Assembly (NCBI RefSeq): GCF_024868665.1
Contig: NC_079906.1
Location: 9,010,835-9,074,834 of the forward strand
Origin: Triplophysa rosa
Lineage: Eukaryota > Chordata > Actinopteri > Cypriniformes > Nemacheilidae
DNA: 64,000 bases
Direction: 5' to 3'
Within the stretch, counting starts at the first letter, position 1. The number at the start of each line of letters is the position of its first letter. Position numbers and translations under genes: made by a program. Below are positions 1 through 12,595 of this stretch, one piece after another. Under the pieces are notes generated by a model. That model made no database searches, was not told the origin of the DNA, and was given only the letters and a program-made list of their open reading frames with translations.

Positions 1-217
1 GTAGAGCAGTTTGTCCGTTTACAGCTAGAAACAACATAATGAATTCCATGTAAGGGGACCCGCAGTGTATGAACTGTAGATACTAGAAAAAGCTCATTCT
101 AAAGTAATAAAAACATAACGCTTCAAAGGTCTTCATACACCTCTGAAGACACAGTTATGTATATTATATTGCATTTCTGTCAATAGATCCTCCAAAAAAT
201 GACACATTTACCTTTAA
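1..217 (+). mobile_element. TTAA-flanked fish MITE (family A), cut by window start
   Basis: This copy matches those at 18394, 19861 (reverse) and 22594. Shared blocks are the gtagagcagttt segment, the aattccatgtaaggggac segment, the cataacgcttc segment and the gatcctccaaaaaatgacac end. It finishes with cctttaa, so TTAA lies at 214-217. The 5' half is outside the window. No coding capacity is visible. Membership rests on direct comparison inside the window. Confidence 0.8.
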
Positions 218-1944
218 AGACTTTTATAAAACTTTGAATCCATACATTTAATGATTTTTTTTAGATTTCATCAGGAAGTAAATAAAGCACATTCATGAGC
301 ACTGCTCGTGGCATTATATACATTTACAGCGTTGTTTCACTATTTTAGTGTTATTTTAAACAATATTTAATCAACAGTGGAATGTTGAACGAATGAATGC
401 ATATTTTTGGGTGTCTGAAAATGTCTAATGAGCAGGTTTGTAGCAGATTTGTCTGTGGTTTACCTAAAAAACAGTGTGTACACTAATGTACTTGAAGCTT
501 TGGTTTCATTTTCTTTCATTATTTATGAAGGGTCATGTGATTTAATAAGTTTGATCAAATAGTCATATTTGAAAAAGCAAAGCCATTAACCCAAGCCCAA
601 CAGAAAAGCAGAGCCAAATCCCAATTTACGTAATGACTAAAACGATGTTCCTCTGCAAGTCACTTGCAGTTTAATGCTTTAACTGCTAGTTATAGGCCAA
701 TATCTTGGTTAATCCTAGAGCTTGTCTACTATCTTGAGACCAAAAATTTGAGTTTGCTACAATAACCTTCATGCAGCAGGATGCAATTGATCATGTTTGT
801 AAACAAGCCTTCAGTAAAAAAAAGAAAAAGTTCAGATTTAGTTTGCGAAGAGTTATTTGTGTATATTACAACGCAACATGCTCATCCATTACTGTTGGTA
901 TTAAAATACATGTAATGAAAAAAAATATTCTTGCATTTACATGTTGACACAATGCAGGTGGCTTCAGTTAAATTTGTGCATGGTTTTGTTTATTAATAAA
1001 AAAATATTGCATTTATTATCCACTCTTAAACCTATGCTTTCTCTGAAACATAAATTGTGCGCGTAGCGTTTGCTTAGGTGTTACAAAAGTCATAAATATG
1101 TTTAAGCATGCTGGGAAATATGTGTTTTTAATGCATATGTTCCTCTCATGTGTTCTTCCCCCGTCTCCTTCCATTCTGCTCAGGAATAAGAAACATCAAT
1201 CACATTTGCATTACAAATGTAATATCTGGGGAAAGAAGTGATTTGATTACTGACTTCACAGCAGAAGGATTTATGTTGCTACGCTGGCAAAGCAGTTTTC
1301 AATGATTTTACATATATAATTTATAACATTTATGAGGGACATGCATAATAAAAACTGTCAACATTTGCAAAAGCTCAGAATGTAATGGCAGAAGCATTCA
1401 TCAAGTCCCCCCTGAGACGTGACCACATTTTATTTTATTCTTAACTATTAGTTATGTGCAAATTAAAAGCCTTAACGGTGAAGGTTGTGATTTTATAAAA
1501 TTACAGAAAATTTTCACACAAAAATTGTGATTATATACTTGCTGTTTAACACATGACTGTACTGTATTTCTTCTGTTTTCTTTTCTGTGCAGTTGATCTC
1601 CATGGTAACTCCCCATGGAGTCGTTTTTTTAGAAAGTTTCAAAAATAATGCAGAAGTACCATAAAAGTAACATATATATTTCATATGACCTGTGGACCAA
1701 ATGTCAACTCTTCTGAAGTTGAACATCTGAGTTCACTGTTTACACTGATTTGTGTGAAGATAAAACACCTTTGAACACAGGATGAAAATGCAACCCATAT
1801 AAAACAAAAAAATAATGCTTTGGTATAGCCTAAGTGTTTGTGAGGATATGTGTGAATTGCTTCTGTTTTTTTATTCATACCCAATCTAAAATAAAAAAGT
1901 TACAGATACACATCTGAGCACAGACTTCAGAAAATGTAAAATTC
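218..1944. other. Unassigned AT-rich stretch
   Basis: No supported gene or recognisable transposon. The only structure noticed is a short inverted repeat, ctccatgg at 1598-1605 against ccatggag at 1613-1620. Confidence 0.5.
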
Positions 1945-2083
1945 ACATTTGGCAGACGCTTTCATCCAAAGCAATTTACATTGCATGATAATATACATTT
2001 GTTTCTGAGGACATGCAATCCCTTTGATCGAACCCATGACCTTGGCGTTTCTAGCGCCACGCTCTAACCACTGAGCTACAGGA
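1945..2083 (-). mobile_element. tRNA-derived SINE
   Basis: Read on the minus strand, it begins with tcctgtagctcagtggttag, which is like a pol III A box, followed by the B-box-like ggttcgatc. It ends with the fish SINE/LINE tail that reads ttggcagacgctttcatcc on the plus strand. The same arrangement recurs at 2902-3057 and, truncated, at 41946-42047. The tRNA-like part is a SINE head, not a functional tRNA gene. Confidence 0.8.
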
Positions 2084-2901
2084 AAGCTCCAGGAATCCAC
2101 AATTCAGCTTCATCCACCAACATTCTGAGGGCTTTTACAGAACCTTCTATTACTCATAAATAAACCCTTTATTTGAAAACAAGTACTGCTTTAATGTCAA
2201 TTTCCTTTTAAATTTAGTTTAAAAGTAATTCTGCAGCATACAGATGAAGAACTTTTAGGAAAGAATAATGCAAATATTCAAATAGTATCTTGCTGGTTTT
2301 TTTTAGATAATTTAAAGTGTTGGTTAGTGAAATCTTCTGAAGTAAACCAACCACCCTCAGTTATTACTTCATCGACCACCTCTTCATTTTGTTAGTTCTC
2401 CTGCAAGGATCTCCTCTCACCATCCTTTCGTAATTATGTTACGATGCAGACCTAAGCATTTCCAAAAATCCTCCCAAAAAACGCTCCAAGCACCCCGTCA
2501 TGAACTTGAAGACATTCGTCATCTGTGCAAAACACTGTCAGTGAAGTTAATGGAAGTGCTAAAGTAATCTGTTAGAAAACTTTCAGATGGTGTCTTCAAT
2601 CTCATAGGGTTCAATCAGATCTTAAGCCCCTGCAAGCCCGCTAAAATCTTTAACTCGGGCTTTCCTTGCAGTATTTGTCAAGATTGCTGTAAATTGCAAG
2701 AAAGCACCGACATGATGCCCGAGGACACTAAAATGTTGCAGAAACACAAGAACAATATCGAATCACAGGTTTGTGCAATGTTAGATTTGTAGATCTAAAA
2801 AAACATCACTACACCAAAAACATTTAACAAAGTGATGTTAAATTTGTATTGACAAATGAATCAATGAGTAGGCTGTATGTTTACTTAACCTTTATCTTGA
2901 T
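2084..2901. other. Unassigned stretch between two SINEs
   Basis: I see no repeat family or coding signal here. Confidence 0.5.
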
Positions 2902-3057
2902 CTACATTTACATTTACACATTTGGCAGACACTTTTATCCAAAGCAACTTACATAGCATTATACTTTACATTTGTTTCTAAGTACATGCAATCCCCTGGG
3001 ATCAAACCCATGACCTGGGCATTGTTAACGCCATGCTCTAACCACTGAGCTACAGGA
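2902..3057 (-). mobile_element. tRNA-derived SINE, second copy
   Basis: Same family and orientation as 1945-2083, with about 80% similarity by eye. The A-box-like tagctcagtggttagagc survives. The B-box-like segment is changed (gggtttgatccc on the minus strand). Copies 1 and 2 lie about 0.8 kb apart in the same direction. Confidence 0.8.
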
Positions 3058-3204
3058 AAGTTAACAATGCATGCATGTTGAAGCTATTTAATAGCTTGAG
3101 TATCAGGTTGATTTAGCTAAATCCTCTGGGAACTAGAAACATTGACATTTAAATGTAATGTTCACACTACGGAGGTATACTCCTGCCAGCTGTTTGTTTT
3201 GTGT

Positions 3205-3262
3205 TGACAGTATGGTCATAGGTTCGATCCCTAGAGAACAAATAAATTGATGATGTAACGTG
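3205..3262 (+). mobile_element. SINE head remnant
   Basis: A B-box-like ggttcgatccctagagaaca follows a gtcata block, as in plus-strand fish SINEs. The A box and the 3' tail are not recognisable, so this is a short degenerate remnant. Confidence 0.4.
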
Positions 3263-3568
3263 TACATATTAGGACCTTTTTAAAGGGTAGCATACCCAGT
3301 CATAGATATAACTAGATGCCGCATTCAAACGCTCACAGTTTGCTAAAATGCCACAATACAGCACAGCCATGGCTGTGAAGTGAAAACCATGGGGATTTAA
3401 CTTCCCGAAAAATGTGAAATCCTTTAGTTGTTGTCATGTGTTAGTTTAGCAAATAATGTAATAATAATACAAATAATGTAATGGTAAACAAGTTTTCCTA
3501 ATCATACACGCATATAACTATAGGTGCAAACGTCAGCTTGCTCTTGAGTGTTCACAAGACCGGCTTGG

Positions 3569-3775
3569 CAGGGTTGCCAGATCTGTGTAACAAAATCAAT
3601 CATCAACATAATGTCCCTAGTCTAAATAACACCACTTAACTTTTTGTATATAATATCATCTCAAGATTGACAGCTAAATAACAAAATGCTTTCACATAAC
3701 CTGCGAAAAAACAACCGCAGCAACAGTTTAAAAGTAGCCCAATTTCATAGGAAAACTGCAGACTTGGAAACATTG
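3569..3775. mobile_element. Short TIR element, CAGGGTTGCCAGATCTG type, copy 1
   Basis: It starts with cagggttgccagatctg and ends with cagacttggaaacattg, an imperfect inverted repeat of the start. The same pair of ends bounds 6263-6445. The cagg start recalls hAT termini. No clean 8-bp target duplication was found, so superfamily is uncertain. The interior is non-coding. Confidence 0.6.
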
Positions 3776-6262
3776 ACCGACTCGTACCGTTCCAATATGG
3801 CGGACGACCTACGTATAGCGACAGCTTGGGTACATTTTTGACCATTTTTTCTGACAGTGTATAGAAACTCAAATGCAATGTTGCTTTGAGAGAAACTGGT
3901 GGTTAAATGCTTAAATGTATGTAATTCTATGACTGTAGCCTATGTGTTGTGGCTGGGATTAAGTAATAAAAAAATGTATTCTAGTTGCTTTTTTTAAGGT
4001 TTGTGGATACAAAAGATTAACGCTTCAACAATATCTGGCTACTGGGCAGATGAATTTTAAGTGGCTTCTTTGAGACTTGAAAAACAGTAAAGTCAATGTC
4101 CAAAGATCATGAGCTTTAATTAGACTTTGGACGCTCGAATCAAATGTTTTCAATTTGGTTTACAGAGCTTATTTCGGGCTTAATTACTATTATACAATTT
4201 TTATTCATTATTCATGTTGAACCAAATATTCTTATGTCAAATTAAATGATAACCTCATTTTAGTAGCTCCATCATTAACATTAATTTTTAAATTGATTTG
4301 ACTCAAATCAGTGTTTTAGAACAACTTGCCACTGTATTAAATTCAGCATAAGAGAAATAATCTCTGTTAATAGCAGTATAGAAACTTTATCCAATCTCTA
4401 AACTAACTTTCAATCTCTTTGGAAATTGACTGCTCTCTGGAAGCATATTTACTTTCCTCTAAATCAGCTCGCTGACTCTGAACAATAGGAAACTTTGGAT
4501 CAAACAAAAACAGATTAACTTCAAAATAAAAGATGGCAAAAGCTATTTCAACCCCGTGTCTTCAAATTACAGTTTAATTCATACTCTTCTCAGAAGAGAA
4601 TGAAATTACTTGAGTGTTGAAAAATAAACTTGGGCTCTTGAAGGTTTTACTGTTTAGATGTCATCATTCTGTAAATGTGAAGCTGTGTGTCATCTGTATA
4701 AAATAAAAAGTTCAAAAGATGCTTTTACGCCCGTCTAAAATGTAACATTCTGATTTGAAAAAAGGTTCTTGATGCATTTGGATACTTATTACCTGCTTCA
4801 ATCAACAAAAACATCACGACGTACGTGTTTTGACCCTCTTGAAGTGGAAATAATGGTTGGCCTTTTCTAATGTGTAGAGAGAATGAAAAGCCAGATGTGA
4901 GATATTGATGGCTCTACCATTGCTCATGAACCATAAAGATGATAAATAGTCAAGTACAAAAGCGAAAGTAATTGGAAGAGACTGCAGCTGTCATTTCACA
5001 AGTCATACGTTTATTCATGTCGCGTTTATTTTGCTTTTTATTCTAGTTCTGTAGTTAGTTATTTATAAACATGTAATATTAACTACAAAATGTATATTAA
5101 AAATAGACATTTATTTTGAAGCTGAAATGAAAGCTGCTAACATGCAAATTGATGACGGTGACGGTGAAGGTCATGTGACAGCAATGTAGCATCACACTGT
5201 TTATCATGGCATAATGTTTCTTTTTCACACAAATATTAGTACTGTAGTACACACTGTACCACACACTACGTAGTATAGGGCAATGCTGTAGTCAGCTTGC
5301 ATACTCTTCTGAAGATGGAAAAGCCTTGGGCTGCTTCCTCTTTTGCAGGTGGCAGCATCAGCAGGTCAAGGGTCATTACTGCACAGGCTCTCTATGTACA
5401 AAGTAATATGTATCCCCTATGACGCAAACCCAAGGTCTGAACGAGGGCTCCTGATATTTCATTTCCTCATAGTGTGTTATCATGTAATTTGATTCCACCT
5501 GACATAATTCCAAACATCCAGCGGGCACCGGTGATGAGATAAAGGTTCTCCATAATCCCATAATAACCCTTGTGACATTGATAAAATGCCATTAATGCTG
5601 AAAAAAGTAAAAAGATTACACAGCAGAACAGTTTTTAAAGTACCGTCCCATAATTTACTGTCTTATCTTATTTTCTTTTCATCCTGTTCCATTCTCTTAA
5701 TAGTTACAGGGTCTACACAAATCCAACTTAATGGCTAAAAGTCAGAAATCACAATATGTTGTGCAGAAGATATTTATCAACTGCAATATCATTCATATGC
5801 ATTTTGTTTGATTGACTGTAATGCTCGGAGAGCACCCTGCATGAAACTCCCAGCGGGCTTTCCTCCCGCCCAACTGGATATTTATACAGTGCGCTTGTCA
5901 TGTTTTATGGCCCACAGTAATTAACCTAATATAGCCGCGCTTCATATTTCACATGAAGCTTCGTTTGATCTACTCTTGTAAATCATCAAACTAACTCGAC
6001 TGAACTCCACTCGCATGTTTATGTTTTTCAACAGTAGTAATTATAGTAACCAGAGAATGTTAATGGGTAAAATTAGATTAGCATCATAAATGACTTAAGT
6101 CAGCAGCTTGGCTTTTGAAAACCTCCCAGCATTTCGCTGTGAAAAACAAAACGAAAGAGTGGTCCTGTCAGGACCTTGTTCCTGTTTGCCTGTAGGAGGT
6201 CTACTGTATAATACATGGTGAAAGCACTTTGCATTTCCAGTTTTCTCAGTGAAAGTCGCTTG
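3776..6262. other. Unassigned 2.5-kb stretch
   Basis: Only short open frames (60 to 80 codons) without recognisable domains. I could not place any of it in a repeat family. Confidence 0.45.
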
Positions 6263-6445
6263 CAGGGTTGCCAGATCTGCGTAACACGAACAGAGCAATG
6301 GACGAATGTAGCCCAAAACTAGTCCCTCTCACCCCTGACTAAAAAAACAAACTATTCGACTCCCATACCTAATATCCACATTTTATTCGCTATGCATAAC
6401 ACACTTTTTTCATTTCACACAACTTCTGCAGACTTGGCAACTCTG
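6263..6445. mobile_element. Short TIR element, CAGGGTTGCCAGATCTG type, copy 2
   Basis: Ends are cagggttgccagatctgc and cagacttggcaactctg, a clear terminal inverted repeat. Both ends match copy 1 at 3569-3775, while the interiors have diverged. Confidence 0.65.
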
Positions 6446-6608
6446 TTTGCTCTTTTGGCGCAAGATCCTCTGGAAGTACATGATTTGAAATTATTTGTTT
6501 GACTAGCTACCCAGAGGGAAATTGTATTGCTCAGAGACAGCTCTTTCATAACTTGGGAGATTCCAGAGATTTTTCTATGTAGGGTTTTATTTAAGTATCT
6601 GAAAACCA

Positions 6609-6708
6609 CAAAGAACCTTTTGTGAAACAGAAAGGTGCTTCGGATGTTAAAGGTTCTTTATGGAACCATTTCGACAAAAAGGTTCTTCTATGGTATCGTG
6701 AAGCACAT
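6609..6708 (+). repeat. Dispersed cyprinid repeat (aaaggttctttatggaacca type)
   Basis: The blocks aaaggttctttatggaacca, aaaaaggttcttctatgg and atcgtgaagcac, in this order, are the signature of a short repeat I recall as abundant in carp-like fish. Ends were not resolved and there is only one copy in the window. Confidence 0.5.
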
Positions 6709-7879
6709 TTGTTAGATTTCTGGGTCTTTCTCTCAGAAGAAAAATCTGAGATGCTGAAGATGTAACTTTTTATTTCCTCTCCATTCAATCTTATTGAAAC
6801 TTCTTGAAGTTCTTCAACCAATGGTGGACGAGGAAGTGTTGGGGAAACCCGTTTAAAGACAGTAATTATTTTTGCGATTCCAATTAGTGATGCTAGTAGT
6901 GCAGAAATTAATCTTCTTTAACATTTACTTGTGTTAAATCCCAAAGCTGTATGCAAGGATCAGTGATTTGGCCTATTTACCAGCTGGTTTAATTTACATT
7001 TTTCTTCATACTGCACTTGTTTACGATGGAGCTCTGTAATGACCTTTTCATTAACCTCTGCTAGACCGAGCACTGTGTGGGAGACATCAAACAAGCATGG
7101 ACACGTCGGAGATGAAATTGAGCAGCATCTATCAAAAGAAGACACGAGACGGTCGCAGATTTGAGCACGTAGCTGAGAGACTGCGAATCAGCAGAGGGCA
7201 CGAGGCCTGTTTAGCGAACATCAAAGATTTCCACTTTTGATTAACCTCATATTTCATCAACATCTACCCATTGGGAATGCAGTCTAGTCAAAACATTGCT
7301 TCCGGCATGTGGAGTATGAGCATCCGTTATTGCTTTACTTCTCATGAATTTCCAATGATATTTTCGAAAGAAAAACAAGTGTAAAGAACGCGCTGGTCTT
7401 CTGAGACAGAGAGACAATATCTATTGTGTTGTGTTGTGCTGTTTGTCTGTGATTAGTGAATTGCAGGTGGCCAGTCATCCAGTGTGCACAAAACGGCCGG
7501 GAGGCTAATTGTTTTCCTCTGCCCCCTGATGACCAGGCATTGTGTTTTCTAATGTATTTGCATTTCTTTTTTCTTCAGCCCTGAATCGTCTTCATTTCAG
7601 AGAAGCCAGCCCTGCTTGATACATACATCTTGCCAATAAACAATTTCTGAATGTATTTAATAAGGCAAGATATTTCAGATGGAGTTTGAAGAAATAAATT
7701 GAACTCTTTATTGAAATGGAAATAAAAGTTGCTAAACTGAAACTTAGTTTTATTTTTAATGCAAAGTGTATTAAAAATGTATACTTACAAAATTGCATAA
7801 TACAAAAACACCCGACGTCAATGAGAAAATGTATGCATCTCTAAAAAATGGACCACAATGGAAATAACTTTTATTTAAA
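6709..7879. other. Unassigned stretch
   Basis: A small tgtgttgtgttgtgctgt run near 7424-7441 is the only simple sequence noticed. No gene is supported. Confidence 0.45.
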
Positions 7880-7950
7880 CTTTTTGTGTTTATCCTTGAC
7901 AAATGAGTGTATTTTACTACTTTGTCTAATAAATCCAATCCAATCCAAAA
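7880..7950 (+). mobile_element. Possible LINE 3' tail fragment
   Basis: The segment ends with aataaatccaatccaatcca, a short tandem 3' end of the kind that closes fish L2/CR1-like LINEs (compare 30902 and 49435). No coding part remains, so the call rests only on tail architecture. Confidence 0.35.
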
Positions 7951-8013
7951 TGTAAATATACTGTATAGGAAAAATATAAATAGAAACTCTAACTGTCTGT
8001 TCCAACCTGTTCC

Positions 8014-8244
8014 AATCTCACTGGAATGCGTAACTATTTCATGCGGTGGCTAATTCATATCAATTCATATAATGTAAATCGCACAAAAACTTACAATTAT
8101 TAGAAAAAAACAATACCGAAGCCCCTCCCCTAACCCCACCCCAAACAAAACCGTCACCGTCACAAATCATAAACTAAAACGTACAAATGACAAAATCATA
8201 CAAATTAGCCAACTTGTAAAATAGTTACGAATTCATTTGAGATT
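8014..8244. mobile_element. MITE with GTAACTATTT inverted termini
   Basis: Left end aatctcactggaatgcgtaa and right end ttacgaattcatttgagatt are inverted repeats that continue inward (ctatttc..ggctaatt against aattagcc..aaatag). The middle has a C-rich run ccctcccctaaccccacccc. The structure matches a cyprinid MITE family I recognise. No ORF. Confidence 0.65.
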
Positions 8245-8845
8245 ATTTTGGTCTGTTCTGATCTCACTTTAAATTATAGTCTCCTTACATATGAACATAA
8301 TCCAAAGCAGTTGCGTAAACATAAAGGATAGTACATCCATCTGGCGTAAACGCTCGATCCCCTGTATCTGTGTTTTCACCAATGAGATTTAAAATTTAGC
8401 AAAGTTTGTTTGGTCTGCCTCCAGGCATCTTCAAGATAAAGACATGTGAATCAGCTTAAGAGTCTGAGCCAAGAAAAACAGACAGTGTCAGAGGAAGGCT
8501 ATATTAAAAGAGCTGAAAGTCTGTCGAGAAGAGCGGTTATTGCTGCTGTAATTGTGATGTAAAAATAAAAGAAAACCTGCTCCGTTTTTCTTTCACTTTT
8601 CTCTTTTTGACTGACCATCAGTCGTGACCTCTAACATGAGGGTGAAGTGAACATGTTCTGTTCTGTGTGGTTTTTGTTTCAACCACTGAACGAAAGGCCT
8701 TCATCACACAGATAATGAGTAGCAAAGAATAATATATTCTGAAATATTTAGTAAGGTAACTCAGTGTTGTAAAGATGATTCTGCACATGTATTGATATTT
8801 AGTGCTGTGGAAGAGGTTATGTCTCTAAACACTGAGGTAGCTATA

Positions 8846-8908
8846 TTAAAGGTCCAGTGTATGAAATTTAGCGAATTGCAACCAACAGCTCACTCCACCC
8901 CTCATCAA
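8846..8908 (+). mobile_element. MITE family A, 5' end fragment
   Basis: TTAA at 8846-8849 is followed by aggtccagtgtatgaaattt, then gcgaattgcaaccaacagct and cactccacccc. This is the start of the complete copy at 19861-20254 in opposite orientation. It is cut after about 60 bp by another repeat. Confidence 0.7.
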
Positions 8909-9150
8909 GTCGTTGAACAACCCTAGGACATCCGTTCATCTTCGGAACGCAAATTAAGATCGTTTAGATGAGGAGCCTTCTGACTCCCCCATAGACTTCA
9001 ATGCAACCATCTTTCAAAGCACAGAAAGTGAGTAAAGACGTATAATAAAATAGTCCATGTGACTCCAGTGGTTCAGCATTAAATAATAAAAAGCGACGGG
9101 GATACTTATTGCGCTCAAACAAAAATAAAGACTATATTCAGCAATTTCCT
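8909..9150 (+). repeat. Dispersed fish repeat joined to MITE fragment
   Basis: The blocks ttcatcttcggaacgcaaat, ccatctttcaaagcacagaa and ataaaatagtccatgtgact are familiar from a repeat spread through teleost genomes. It abuts the truncated MITE at 8846, which suggests insertion into or replacement of that copy. Ends and superfamily are not determined. Confidence 0.45.
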
Positions 9151-10907
9151 GACTTCCGTGTTAGTTTCCAACACTTATTCACAAGAGCACCATGACGTGA
9201 TGTCAGCACAGCACGCCGCATGCTTTAAAGTAGGCTGACGAAAAAGTAGCCTACCCCTTTCTGGGCTGGCCTTTAAAGATACGTCATCCCTGAGGCACTC
9301 TGTAGACTGGACTGTTGGAGGTCCATATAGTCCTTCCTTGGACCAAGACATACGTTGTGCAAAGAAGAGATTTTGATTAAAGAACAGATCACATGACCCG
9401 CACAGATAAATCAATTATAATAAACACTGCAATGTTCCATACAAAAATAAAACGGTCAGTTTTGCTTTCATGGTGAATGTACACGTGGTTAAACAACTTC
9501 CATCAATATTTTCAGGGACTTGCTCTGCAAAGATGAATCTTATGTAACAGAAAATTACAGAAATCCATGAGCAGCTATCAGAGCAGTCCAGCTCTCAAAG
9601 CTGACGGGGCTGAAGCCACAGAGAGGAATGTGAAGTCCAGGTGAGGATCAACACAGTCTGGAACAAACACGAGAACAAGACTTTAGATCACCCGTGTAGA
9701 GAATCACAATGAGTGTGTATGAAATATTGCAGCGTTTGTAATGTCAATGTCACCTGTAAACTACATATCTTTATTTATATATTGCCCACAGGAACTAACT
9801 GAGTCCCTGAGGCAAACTGCATCCATCTGTCAGTCTTTAACCAACATTTAATCTGCCAGCTTTTTCATCGCCCTTTTAATCACAGACTCATTGTCCATAG
9901 ATTCGCTTTCTATCTCCTCCTTCATCTCTCGCTTTCTTTCCATCTGTTACATTAATCCTGATCCAAGCATGAGTCCTTTATCAAAATACTCCATTACTTG
10001 CACTTGTTTGCTGGGTGAATTCTCTGTCGTTGTTACATCCATCTTGTCACTTCTGGTGTTGAAGTCCCAATTTACTTTCTCAACCTCTTTTTCATCACTC
10101 TTGCCCCTTTCCCTTATGTTTATCTCTTTAAGTACATGTAGTCTGTGCTTTCCATTTAGTTTCGCTTTGAGATAAAAGCGTGTTTGAATACAGCAAGTTC
10201 TGTAGCAACTTTCTAATAGGCTGTGCAGACATTTCTTGAAGGTTATCAAGTGTTACACTGCATCTGTGCGTTGCCATTTTATTCAAAATGCCGCTCGCTG
10301 TGTAAGATTAGACTTTTTTGGCGGGGTGCTTATCTGCTCGGTTGCTAAACGCTACTTTGGGTTCTCAAAGTGCCGGGTGCCAAAATGAAGCTTCTGAAAA
10401 GCAATGATTAAAAACAAATGTTTTTCTTGAGTTCCATACTTCATTTGTGTGGAAGCTACTGGCGGATCATAAAGCTGCACCCCAAGCCTACTTGAGTCAA
10501 GGTATAGATCAATAAAAAAACATGGTGAGGTGTTGGATCTGACCTGAAGTAACCAAAATATGCTGGAAGCCAGAAAACTCTGTGGGAAGTGAGGGGGTCT
10601 GAACATCTCTGTTTAAAACCTTGGGGCTTCAACAGAAACTGTTTTGTTATTTTGTAACACCGTTTCATCATATGTCGTATTTTTTTGTGTCTGCTTCCAA
10701 CTTCATCCCACAATTCCGCTTCATCTCTGTGTTGCTGAGCCATGCAAACCACCAGCTATAGGATCTAACACTGGATGTTTTATTGACCGCTGCATCCCTC
10801 AAGATGTCTTTAAATCGACTCCAATTATCTTAAGGATGGACTTCAAAGACTATGATTTATTCATTATCTGCCTATGTTGCATTTACGTGGAGTTACTGGG
10901 GTTACTG
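9151..10907. other. Unassigned stretch
   Basis: Short open frames of 80 to 100 codons occur on both strands around 9891-10750 but overlap one another and show no domain, so they are treated as chance. Confidence 0.45.
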
Positions 10908-11961
10908 CACTGTTAGCCCTTACCCGCTATTTCTACAGTAATATATTGGCAACACTGTTGCCAGCTAGTTACTGTAGGTCACACATCTACAAAAGCTCTT
11001 ATTTTTAAAACTAACTCTTCCTAAATGTGCTCTAAACATGTTTGCTCAAAATTTGACCATATGGTGGGACTATTGCCATGAAGTGATGTAAACCAGTAAA
11101 AAGAATGTATAGTATTTCAATTTTCAAAAGTGCTCTCACGCTATATAGACAAAATATTAACCTATAGAATGAGTCGGACACAGAGAAATGAACAATCCAC
11201 ATATGAATCTCAACAATGGTGACAATCAACTGAACAGCTTCATGCTGCAATGCATGCTGGGTACATAGTACAAAACTCATTCATGATTGTTTGTCACCAT
11301 TGATGAGGTTTGTATGTCAAGTGTCTAACTGTGTCTCAATTGCAAAGAAAGATTTTCTGACAGAGATCTTTCCATTATAACATGTAATCACTTTACCAAA
11401 CATATCTTAATAAATCTTAAATGCTATATTATTATTATTTAATGATTGAATTCTTTCAGATGTATCTTCAGTTACTAAGCAAACATAAAGATGCGGTTCC
11501 TGTAAAGTCCCTTTCAGTGTTATTGTATAAGTGTACATTTTAAAGCTACAAGAAAGTCAAAGAGTCCAACCAAAGCAAGCACTGATCGCCATAATGGTGA
11601 CTTAAAACATAATTGAACCACTATGAACTCGAGTTCAATCTCAATAAGATCTTACACAGATGACAGAAATAAAGTGAAAGTGGTGTCTGTAATATGTGAA
11701 GATGTTATTGATGTTTGTGTTTAATTCTCCTGTGGTGAAATCTTGACAGATTTATTGTGTTCATCTGTTATTTACACTTGTTCATCTGTTATTTACACTT
11801 GTTCATCTAAGACTGTGTGACTTAAGTGCGTTAATAGATTCTTTAATAATGTATCTTCAAACAGCCATTGCAGTAGTTTACTGTAAAACACCTACAGTAA
11901 CTAGCTGGCAACAGTGTTGCCAATATATTACTGTAGAAATGGCAGGTAAGGGCTAACAGTG
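10908..11961. mobile_element. 1.05-kb element with ~72-bp terminal inverted repeats
   Basis: The left arm 10908-10979 runs from cactgttagcccttacc to ctagttactgtaggt. The right arm 11890-11961 is its near-exact inverse (about 70 of 72 positions by eye). Termini beginning CACTG recall CACTA/EnSpm elements, but no clean 3-bp target duplication is visible. The interior has no transposase-like frame, so this is a non-autonomous DNA transposon with long TIRs. Confidence 0.75.
11761..11807. repeat. 21-bp tandem duplication
   Basis: The 21-bp unit that starts tcatctgttatttacactt occurs twice in tandem plus the first 6 bases of a third. It lies inside the 10908-11961 element, close to its right arm. 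Confidence 0.85.
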
Positions 11962-12120
11962 TGTGTTACTCATTGTTTTAATAACAAGGTAGATCATTGT
12001 ATTTGTATAGTGCTGTCTGCAATGCACATTGGTTATAGAAAGAAAATATATCAATGTTGCATGCTTTAATATCATAAGGCCATCATGGAGCAATTTTATT
12101 TAAAGCAATATATTCCTTTA

Positions 12121-12595
12121 TACACCATATTGACAAAAGTATTGGGACGCCCTCTTCTAATAAACATGATTATATATTCCAATACCATATTAAAGAATTT
12201 AGTTTTCATCTTTGTTGCAACTGTTTTGGAAAGGCCTTTTTCTGTTCTGATATGACTGTACGTACCCCTGTGTACAAGTCATTGATGGGTTTGGATGATG
12301 CGTGTTTGGCTTAAATGTGTTCAGCTGGGTTGGGCTTTATGCAGACCGGTCAAGTTCTTCCACACTAGACTTGATCAGTCATTTCTTTTTGAATCTTGTT
12401 TTGTGCACAGAGGAATTGTCGAATAGAAAAGGGTCCTGTGCAAACTATTGCTATAAAAGCACACAATTATCTAAAATATCATTATATGGTGTAGCATTAA
12501 GATATGTGCTCATGGAAATGACCTCAAAATGTAAAACGGAAGTCAAACCTGTTCATTAAAAGGGGGTGTCCCAATACTTTTGTCAGTTTAATGTA
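12121..12595. mobile_element. Tc1/mariner-type transposon, internally deleted
   Basis: Ends are tacaccatattgacaaaagt attgggac and the inverse gtcccaatacttttgtcag..atgta, which are the termini of a common fish Tc1-like family. TA dinucleotides bound both ends, as expected. At 475 bp it is far shorter than the ~1.2-1.6 kb of intact Tc1-like elements. Internal blocks such as gggctttatgcagacc and aagttcttccacac match the outer part of the family. The transposase DDE region is missing, so the copy is non-autonomous. Confidence 0.8.

Noticed and set aside
1945..3057. Possible tRNA genes
   Set aside because: A- and B-box-like motifs are present, but the cloverleaf is not preserved and the sequence continues into a SINE body and tail.
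9947..10249. 100-codon minus-strand frame overlapping a 94-codon plus-strand frame
   Set aside because: Overlapping frames on both strands with no domain; length is within chance for 64 kb.
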